NCBI GenBank assembly: GCA_905221605.1 | Contig: CAJNDS010000067.1 | Coordinates: 18,501-82,500, forward strand | DNA from: Symbiodinium natans | Lineage: Eukaryota > Sar > Dinophyceae > Suessiales > Symbiodiniaceae | Direction: 5' to 3' | DNA length: 64,000 nt | In this document: one piece after another, positions 58,301 to 64,000 of the stretch | Layout of the letters: each line of letters begins with the position of its first letter | Position numbering within the stretch: the stretch's first letter is position 1 | Program-made: the position numbers and the translations under genes | The notes under the pieces: model-generated | Told to the model about the DNA's origin: nothing | The model's input: the letters and a program-made list of their open reading frames with translations, nothing else | Databases searched by the model: none

Positions 58301-60848
58301 TAAAGCCTAAAACCATAAACCCACATAAGCCCTTATCCCTAAACCCCAAACCCCTTAGCCCCTAAAGCCTAAACCCCACACCAGGTCAATCTCAACTGCA
58401 CAAGCTTTCGGACGTCCGACCCGCCCCCCGGAATGCATTCTTTTGGGGCGTTAGCGCTAATGGGGTTTTGGGCTCTCCGGTCTTGTTTAAGGTTTAGGGT
58501 TTAAGGTTTAGGGTTTAGGGTTTAGGGTTCAGGTTTTAAGGTTTAGGGTTTAAGGTTTAAGGTTTAGGGTTTAAGGTTTAAGGTTTAGGGTTTAGGGTTC
58601 AGGGTTTAAGGGTTAGGGCTTAGCGTCGATCGTTTTTTTCGGGCACTTAGAACACTGCTGATAGCTGGAACCCATGTAGAGACTTATAATCCGACAGCTC
58701 TAAATCCCCAACGTCAAACCCTAAACCCTGAACCCTAAACCCTAAACCCTAAACCCTAAACCCTAAACTCCTGAACCCTGAAGCCGCTCCTAAATCTGAA
58801 GGCTTGCGCTCCCACAACGGACTCGGCCCAGTCTTTCATTGTAGCTTGTGGATGTCAGGTTTATTTTGTTTCTGAAGGGTTTCTGGTTCGCTTTTGCTAC
58901 AGGAGTTTGGAGTTTCAGGTTTCATGTCAGTACTTCACGGTTTTTGGGGCTTGTGGAGCTTAGCGTTTTCGATCTGAGGTGCCAGGGGTGGCTTTGGGTT
59001 TAGGGTTTATAAGGCTGGTACCATTTTTGCGCAGCAGAATTCAGGTGGGTTTAGGGTTTAGGGTTTAGGGTTTAGGGTTTAGGTTTGGAGTCTGGGCACT
59101 TCGGCTCGACTTCTGACAAAGCCGTTTCCTCACTCCGACTCCCTACAGTACAATGTGGAGTCCGACCCCTATTTAGGGTTTAGCGTTTAGGGTTTAGGGT
59201 TTAGGGTTTAGGGTTTAGGGTTTAGGGTTTAGGGCCTAAGCCCTAGTGGGGACATGTGTTTTGAACAACTACCGTGTAAGATTAGGCTCCCTCGGCGTTC
59301 ATGCAGGGCTCTCCCCCCGACGATAGCCCTTTCGTCCCTCATTTTTTATACTAGGTTCCCTGTGTGGATCTTATCAAGGGGAACCCTGCCTGCAGAGGTA
59401 CTGCGCAGTCACCGTCGGCGATTGCACGAAACAGACGGGAGCACGTTACAGGCTCGGACTTTCCTGTGGGATGATGTTGGCGGAGGTCTAAACTTCGCAT
59501 GTCACCAAGCACGCTGTGAACTCCCCTCCCTGCATGAAGTTAATATTCACGACCGTGTACAAATCAAAGTGCAGTTTTGGAGAACACGTCATGTTCGCGG
59601 GAGGGGGCATTTTCTGTGAGTCCCATCGTAAACGAATTGGCATGAGCACTCATTGTAGTCAGGCTCGTCAGGTCTCGGGGTGCTCAGCAGCCCGAACCCT
59701 AAACCCTAAACCCTAAACCCTAAACCCTAAACCCTAAACCCTAAACCCCTATAAAGCCTAAAGCCTTAAAGAGCTCCGTCAAGCCACGGCTGAAACCGCA
59801 AGCCCTGTATTTCTTATGTTTATAAACACTCAACCTTACCCTTAGGACTTTCGGGCTTAGGCCCAAAACCCTGAACCCTCTAAACCCAAAACCCAAAACC
59901 CTAAACCCTAAACCCTAAACCCTAAACCCTAAACCCGAGACTGTTCTTGCTTGGAGGACCCTAGAGCCCAACTGGGAAGATGAGCCCTGCATGGAGTTCT
60001 TGGTCTACCACGTGCCTGGGGAAGCAGTTGGTTTCATGGGATCTTGTGCTACCTCCACTTGGGGTTTAGGGTTCAGGGTTGAGGGTTTAGGCTTTAAGGT
60101 TTAGGGTTCAGGGTTTAGGGCTCACCGAAGAAGGGCCGATTTTGCTGGTACTGTATGTAGGATTACTTCCGAATCTTGGGCGAGTGCTTTTGTGGTGCAG
60201 CTTCTCCCCCCCCCCCCCCCCCCCCCCCACCCCCCCCCCCCACGGCGCATCGTCCGCCCCGCTTGTGACCTCTTTGGGAGGTGAGACAGTTTGGCTCTGT
60301 TTTATGGTTGAGAGTTCAGGTTTTTAGGGGTGGGTCGGGGCGGGGGGGGGGGGTGTTCGCAAGACACGGCATCCTTTGTTGGGTGTCCTTTGTCGAAACC
60401 TTCGACTGCGGAATCCAATAAGGTGGAGGGTTTAGGATCTAGCCACAGCAGGCTCAGTAGATGTTTGACCATTAGATGGGATTCTATAGGCTTATATACT
60501 AGGTCGGCCCCCCAGGGATACCTTAGATTTTGTCCTTATTGGGCTTGAGAGGATCATAGTTTGGAGTTCATTTCAGAGGCCTTTAAGAGCCATCCAAGTA
60601 AAGGCTTTGATAGGATGTACATGGGTATTACAGTTGGCTGTCTTATAGCTAGGCTTTAGATGCACACACACACACAACTTGAGAAAGCCCCGAGTTCCTA
60701 TAAAAGCTTGCTCTGGTCTAGGGATTGGGGTTTAGGGGTTAGGGTTTAGGGTTTAGGGTTTAGGGTTTAGGGTTTAGGATTTCGAAGTTAGGAGCGGCAG
60801 AACGTCACGCTCGCAGTTTTCGACGCCAACGTCTTGCAGCAGGCCCTC
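50298..60848 (+). CDS. Extended-synaptotagmin/tricalbin-like SMP + C2 protein, multi-exon
   Basis: Exons read in family order: 50298-50365 (ESAPSIEEVYSWRE; the G..PP.I..V segment of SMP domains); 50772-50871 (KDGIELCGKMHWDAAASWQL); 51454-51530 (VDLRINVGPIKVGIDRIYLE); 54061-54150 (PVLGGFHLFYCSPPTMHVRL TG, matching the SMP P..G...F...P.....TG signature); 54955-55007 (EVQKLMEDAFKMA); 55930-56012 (VMVLPHRM, as in the VLPNR of SMP ends); 56634-56713 (PPPLGVLRVQ, then GC donor); 57470-57510 (VLAARDLVGA, start of C2); 59149-59172 (NVESDPY, a C2 calcium-loop motif); 59955-60025 (TLEPNWEDEPCMEFLVYH, C2 NP.W..F.F strand); 60801-60848 (NVTLAVFDAN, C2 V.D strand). Members tether the ER to the plasma membrane and transfer lipids. 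Introns carry long telomeric arrays, a retroelement fragment and introners. Upstream start and true end not resolved. Confidence 0.65.
50881..51105. repeat. CCCTAAA array 50881-50930 and TTTAGGG array 51043-51105
   Basis: An inverted pair inside one SMP-gene intron, about 110 bp apart. Confidence 0.85.
52081..52400 (-). CDS. Minus-strand open frame around a poly-C/poly-G tract (doubtful)
   Basis: Read on the minus strand, 52081-52180 gives FTEAQANQLLASFELTSAFK and a stop, after a tttcacag-like acceptor. The rest of the frame is a proline run produced by the poly-C tract. It opposes the direction of every other gene and lies in an intron of the SMP-C2 gene. Probably not coding, or a minus-strand inserted fragment. 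Confidence 0.2.
52246..52331 (+). repeat. Poly-G tract (about 85 bp, few interruptions)
   Basis: Nearly uninterrupted G from 52249 to 52307, then two GGGGGGGGGTTA units. Could be a collapsed or degenerate telomeric strand, or assembly noise. Confidence 0.9.
53355..53695 (+). pseudogene. Ty1/copia-type reverse transcriptase fragment
   Basis: The open frame begins AREFKWLGSTDIASLFSPTG right after a 25-base poly-G tract (53327-53351). It contains AMFVSSNGHVLGSIDVGDAY, matching the copia RT segment around the first catalytic Asp (D.. AF/Y), and LPGQRIGSSAWFNKL, matching the conserved LPGQ/LYGLKQ...W region. The YVDD motif and everything downstream are missing: the frame runs straight into TTTAGGG units at 53696. 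This is a truncated retrotransposon piece, inside an SMP-C2 gene intron. Confidence 0.7.
53696..54051. repeat. TTTAGGG array 53696-53772 and CCCTAAA array 53921-54051
   Basis: The first caps the retroelement fragment and ends in TTAGGGC units. The second is about 130 bp and nearly pure, just before the SMP exon at 54061. Confidence 0.9.
54165..54415 (+). repeat. TTTAGGGG octamer array (about 240 bp)
   Basis: Mostly 8-base TTTAGGGG units with GTGTAGGG and TCTAGGGG variants. It is followed by an exon-like islet (54418-54490, REHFGKVFRGISDWSW, ends TGA) that I could not place. Confidence 0.9.
55395..55545 (+). repeat. (CT)n pyrimidine microsatellite
   Basis: About 150 bases of CTCTCTCTCT with TTTCTCT interruptions. 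The Leu/Ser-rich frames across it are artefacts. Confidence 0.9.
55757..55898 (-). repeat. CCCTAAAA / CCCTAAA array
   Basis: Octamer-rich on the left and heptamers on the right, just before the exon at 55930. Confidence 0.9.
56236..56600 (-). repeat. CCCTAAA arrays 56236-56298 and 56487-56600
   Basis: The second includes a block of CCCTAACA octamers. They bracket unique sequence without a clear exon and precede the exon at 56634. Confidence 0.85.
56760..57167 (+). repeat. TTTAGGG arrays 56760-56850, 56965-56997 and 57063-57167
   Basis: All lie in the intron between GVLRVQ and VLAARDL of the C2 domain; the last has about 15 pure units. Confidence 0.9.
57325..57420 (-). repeat. CCCTAAA / CCCTGAA array
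   Basis: Six consecutive CCCTGAA units sit between CCCTAAA units, a homogenised variant. It has the opposite orientation to the arrays earlier in the same intron. Confidence 0.9.
57972..58074 (+). mobile_element. Introner-like element, family F (copy 4)
   Basis: GTTGGGATGTTCCTACCCTA and the inverse GGGGAACATCCCAATAT are the ends; CAGTCCTTGATAGGGATTAT and CCCTATTAAGGACTGTTAG pair internally. Confidence 0.7.
58491..58616 (+). repeat. TTTAGGG / TTTAAGG mixed array
   Basis: TTTAAGG units alternate with TTTAGGG over about 125 bases. The flanking stretches 58075-58490 and 58700-59030 show no supported exon. Confidence 0.85.
59173..59940 (+). other. C2-gene intron with an unassigned 121-codon open frame
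   Basis: The first 60 bases are TTTAGGG units following the SDPY exon directly. A frame at 59254-59619 is open for 121 codons (contains FLWDDVGGGLNFACHQARCE) but lacks C2 motifs and splice support. CCCTAAA arrays lie at 59695-59745 and about 59898-59935. Confidence 0.4.
60206..60241 (+). repeat. Poly-C tract
   Basis: C run with single A interruptions, paired at a distance with a poly-G run at about 60340-60352. Confidence 0.9.
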
Positions 60849-60849
60849 T

Positions 60850-60996
60850 AAGGGGGTTTCCGAAAATTGGGTTTAGGGTTTAGGGTTTAGGGTTTAGGGT
60901 TTAATTAGGGTTTCCGAAAATTGGGGGCATGTCCTTTAGAGGATTACATAGTATTTTGGGCTATGTAAGAGGTTTCTCCTATTTTCGGAAGTCCCC
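60850..60996 (+). mobile_element. Family J introner with telomeric insert and 18-bp duplication
   Basis: The element ends are GGGGGTTTCCGAAAATTGGG and CTATTTTCGGAAGTCCCC. GGGTTTCCGAAAATTGGG occurs twice (60854-60871 and 60908-60925) with five TTTAGGG units between. An open stretch reading YYPKALPTLFVEAFGPEG follows. Confidence 0.75.
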
Positions 60997-61284
60997 ATGT
61001 ATTACCCTAAGGCTCTTCCGACTCTTTTTGTTGAGGCGTTTGGGCCCGAAGGACCATGCGCAGCATTTTGTTGAGCCACAGTTTAGGGTTTAGGGTGTAG
61101 GGTTTAGGGTTTAGGGGTTTCGGCATGGGTGTTTAGGAAATTTCGGGCTCCTGATCCGTGCACGCTAAAAATTAGGCCCCCCGCCTCCCACCCAACCTCG
61201 GGGGAGGTGAGCAGTCCATGCAGACGTAGGAACTTGATTCTGGAGCCCCCCCCCCCCACCCCCCCCCACCCCCAAACCTCAAAC

Positions 61285-61890
61285 CTCAAACCACCCTAAA
61301 CCCTAAACCCTAAACCCTAAACCCTAAACCCTAAACCCTAAACCCTAAACCCTAAGCCCTAAACCCTAAACCCTAAACCCTAATTAAACCCTAAACCCCA
61401 AACCCCGAACCCTAAACCCTAAGCCCTAAACCCTAAGCCCTAAGCCCTAAGCCCTAAACACCCCCCCCCACCACCAAACCTCAAGCCAAAAGCTCCTGGC
61501 CGGTACTTAGAGGCACGGGTACAGTAGCTAGCCTGAAGGGGTTAGGCACCAAAGCCTAAAGCCTAAAGCCTAAAGCCTAAAGCCTAAACCCTAAACCCTA
61601 AACCCTAAACCCTAAACCCTAAACCCTAAACCCTAAACCCTAAACCCTAAACCCTAAACCCTAAACCCTAAACCCTAAACCCTAAGCCCTAAACCCTAAA
61701 CCCTAAACCCTAATTAAACCCTAAACCCCAAACCCCGAACCCTAAACCCTAAACCCTAAACCCTAAACCCTAAACCCTAAACCCTAGCAAAGCCTAAACC
61801 CTAAACCCTAAACCCTAAACCCTAAGCCCTAAGCCCTAAGCCCTAAGCCCTAAGCCCTAAGCCCTAAGCCATAAGCCATAAGCCCTAAGC
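61285..61890 (-). repeat. Large CCCTAAA complex (61285-61460 and 61555-61890)
   Basis: The two halves share the same internal order: CCCTAAA run, CCCTAAG, CCCTAAA, CCCTAATTAAACCC, CCCCAAACCCCGAACCC, then CCCTAAA/CCCTAAG. One half is therefore a duplicate of the other. The right half also has five AAAGCCT units at its start and seven CCCTAAG units near its end. Confidence 0.9.
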
Positions 61891-62199
61891 CCATGAAATT
61901 AAGCAGGGCCACCCTCTGGTTGCTGGCCAACTTACCGGCTCTTCATTGCCAAAAAGAACCCCCCCAAAAAAAAGAGTAAATAAAAATAAGAACCCCCAAA
62001 ATCAAAAGAAAGTAATCCCGATATTGCCCTTGCAAGGAAGAATCTGTTTATCCAGGGTCTAGGGGTGTAGGGGTTTAAGGATTTCTGGGTTTAGGGTTAG
62101 GGTTTAAGGTTTTATTGGGTTAGACTTATGGGCTCTTTACGGGCTTGGTCAGCTCGCAGGTTTGGTGATTTAGGGTGGGGAGGCGATGGGGGGGGAGGC

Positions 62200-62280
62200 G
62201 GAGGCTTTCGGGCTGCGAGAACCTACACCCTAAACCCGAAAGGCTTTCGGGCTGTGAGAACCTAAACCCTAAACCCGAAA
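62200..62280 (+). repeat. Tandem duplication of a 40-bp unit
   Basis: GGCTTTCGGGCTGCGAGAAC with CTACACCCTAAACCCGAAA is followed directly by GGCTTTCGGGCTGTGAGAAC with CTAAACCCTAAACCCGAAA. Confidence 0.85.
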
Positions 62281-62334
62281 CCTTAAACCCTAAACCTTAC
62301 TGTAAACCCTACACCGTAAACCCTAAAGCCTCTC

Positions 62335-63826
62335 GTCAGCGCCCTGAGGACGTCCAGCTTGCATACCTCAAGGAGCCACGGGGCAGGGGGATGTTTTCGG
62401 GCTTTGACTTGTTATGCTATTTTTCGAACCCACGCAAAAACTCCCACTGCCCTTCTTGCCCGAAGCCCTAAACCTAAACCCTAAACCCTAAACCCTAAGC
62501 TCCAAACCCTGCACCCGAAGCACGCTGAGCCGTTATCCAGAAACCCCAAAACCCCAAACCCTACGTCCGAAGCGGGACCGTAACTAGGCGGAACTTGGGG
62601 GAATTTTGTAATACTTGCCCTTGTTGGGTTTAAGAGGATTATGTTTAGGAATGTTTCTCCCAGAGGGTTCGAAGATCAAACCCTAAACCCCAAACCCTAA
62701 ACCCCAAACCCTAAACCCCAAACCCTAAACCCCAAACCCCAAACCCTAAACCCCAAACCCTAAACCCGAAACCCTCAATGGCAGGAGCCCCACACAGCTG
62801 CCGAGCTCGTGGAGCGCTGTGGGGCACCGAGGTGCCATGTTTCATGCACAGTTCGGGTTTAGGGTTTAGGGTTTAGGGTTTAGGGTTTAGGGTTTAGGGT
62901 TTAGGGTTTAGGGTTTAGGGTTCAGGGTTCAGGGTTCAGGGTTTAGGGTTTAGGGTTGAGGCTTTAGGGCGCAGGGCCATTCGTAATTCTATATCGAAGA
63001 GGCTGTAGGGCGCAGGGTCATGCGTAAACATATCTCGAAGGGTTTACAAGCACAAGCCCTCGCTAAAGCTTATTAATTATGAACTATGAAGCTAAATTCC
63101 TAAACACTAAACCTTAGACCCGAATATAAACCTTTATGGCTCATGGAATGCACAAGGGCCGAATAGAGAGCGTGCAGGGTTTATAGGGCGTTGCGTTGCC
63201 AGCAACACCCCGGGAATGGTTTATGTTTCCCCTTTGTCCGGAAGTTTATGGTGTTTAGGGTTTAGGGTTTAGGGTTAGGGCGTAGGGTTTAGGGTTTAGG
63301 GTTTAGGGTTTAGGGTTTAGGGTTTAGGGTTTAGGGTAGTTTAGGGTTTAGAGTTTAAGGCTGGCCTTTGGGGCTTTATATCGGAAGAGTATCGGAAGCC
63401 ATCTCCCAACCGTTTTCACAGAGGGGGTTCATGGCCAACCCAGGGAATATCGTGGTGGTGGTGAATATCCCTGAGGGTCCATGTACCTTATTATTATATA
63501 CTTGGGCCCCAAAGTCCCTATATAGGAGGTACTTTAAGGCCCAAGTATTCCGTATTTAGGTACACGGACCCTTGGAGTATCCCGCCGATGCAAAAACCAC
63601 GAAAACTCCCGAAGTTCGCGGATCAATCATGTCCACCGTTCGGCTCTCAACCGTGCTAACAGCCCGAAACCCTACACCCTAAACCCTAAACCCTCAACCC
63701 TAAACCCTAAACCCTAATCCTAAACCCTGAACCCCAAATCCCAGAACGCGGCCTCCACCGAAGGTGGCTCCCGCTCGCAGCCTCCCTGGCCGATGCCAGT
63801 GGCAAAAGCACCGAGGGTGTGAGCCC
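62335..63826 (+). CDS. Exon islands at the right end (unrecognised)
   Basis: Candidate exons: 62335-62420 (DVQLAYLKEPRGRGMFSGFD); 62785-62831 (EPHTAAELVERCGAPR, donor g|gtgcc); 63744-63826 (GLHRRWLPLAASLADASGKS). They may be further exons of the SMP-C2 gene or of the next gene. No motifs decide. Confidence 0.3.
62680..62950. repeat. CCCTAAA/CCCCAAA array 62680-62770 and TTTAGGG array 62856-62950
   Basis: In the first, CCCTAAA and CCCCAAA alternate strictly, a 14-base higher-order unit. The second is pure and ends in three TTCAGGG units. Confidence 0.9.
63254..63345 (+). repeat. TTTAGGG array
   Basis: About 12 units with one TTAGGG and one GCGTAGGG variant. Confidence 0.9.
63471..63578. mobile_element. 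Inverted-repeat element
   Basis: GGGTCCATGTACC is mirrored by GGTACACGGACCC, and inside ATACTTGGGCC by GGCCCAAGTAT. A single copy in the window. Confidence 0.65.
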
Positions 63827-64000
63827 AAGGGGGTTTAGGGTTTAGGATTTAGACCCTAAACCCTAGACCCTCAACCCTAAACCCAAAACCCTGCTAACCC
63901 TAAACCCCATAAGTCTAAACCCCTACATGAGGGGTTTACAGGGCGCCAGGCTTGTTGGGGTTTCTGAAAGTCAGAGATCCCTTAGGGTTCAGGATCTAGG

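Larger units (their letters stand above)
2236..63740. repeat. Interstitial telomere-repeat field (TTTAGGG / CCCTAAA), dozens of arrays
   Basis: From here to the end of the window, blocks of the heptamer TTTAGGG (+) or CCCTAAA (-) occur every few hundred bases. They run from two or three units to about 30, and both orientations alternate with no long-range polarity. Degenerate relatives (TTTAGGGG, TTTTAGGG, TTCAGGG, TTTGGGG, CCCTAAG, CCCTGAA) are common. Arrays separate short coding exons and rarely interrupt a supported exon, so most appear to be intronic or intergenic. TTTAGGG is the telomere repeat of plants and of several dinoflagellates. The largest arrays are listed separately. Confidence 0.95.

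Noticed and set aside
2236-63740. Chromosome end or terminal telomere
   Set aside because: Arrays are short, point in both directions and are separated by genes; none is a long terminal tract.

Overview
This window looks like dinoflagellate nuclear DNA. That is an inference from four signals. (1) Arrays of the plant/dinoflagellate telomere heptamer (TTTAGGG on one strand, CCCTAAA on the other) recur every few hundred bases from about 2.2 kb to 63.8 kb. (2) Coding sequence is cut into small exons separated by repeated inverted-repeat elements of the kind called introners. (3) A degenerate doubled copy resembling the dinoflagellate trans-spliced leader lies near 10.0 kb. (4) A Ty1/copia-type reverse transcriptase fragment is present. 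Almost every coding stretch I can support is on the + strand, which fits the unidirectional gene clusters of this group. No bacterial operon features, rRNA or tRNA genes or CRISPR arrays were recognised.

Layout. 1-1.9 kb is repeat-free and holds an ankyrin-repeat protein tail and two intron-poor membrane-protein reading frames. 2.2-12.5 kb is a mosaic of telomeric arrays, introners and short exon islands. 12.7-20.0 kb carries exon islands of a probable multi-pass membrane protein. 20.6-25.8 kb carries exons of an unrecognised gene ending near 25.77 kb, with a telomere-free island at 23.9-24.9 kb inside. 28.0-32.3 kb holds a gene ending in a hydrophobic tail. 33.0-35.6 kb has more exon islands. 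37.0-41.0 kb is the clearest gene: a superfamily 2 helicase-like protein in about 12 exons whose introns are almost all introners. 42.3-47.2 kb is another unrecognised multi-exon gene. 50.3-60.9 kb is, by exon-by-exon motif matching, an extended-synaptotagmin/tricalbin-like SMP plus C2 lipid-transfer protein interrupted by long telomeric introns.

The unusual biology is the intron content. At least a dozen families of terminal-inverted-repeat introners occur here, some nested inside others and some internally amplified. Telomeric arrays lie in introns and often inside introner loops. In three places an array is bounded by an 18-30 bp direct duplication of unique sequence, as expected if telomeric DNA was inserted at a staggered break. 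Because GGGTTTAGGG contains both a GT donor and an AG acceptor, such arrays may act as ready-made introns; several exons run straight into an array whose GTTTAG is the nearest visible donor.

Limits. Exon boundaries were read by eye from frame, AG/GT signals and family motifs. Joining exon islands into genes is inference except in the helicase and SMP-C2 genes, where domain order supports it. Short arrays not listed individually fall under the field-wide repeat entry.
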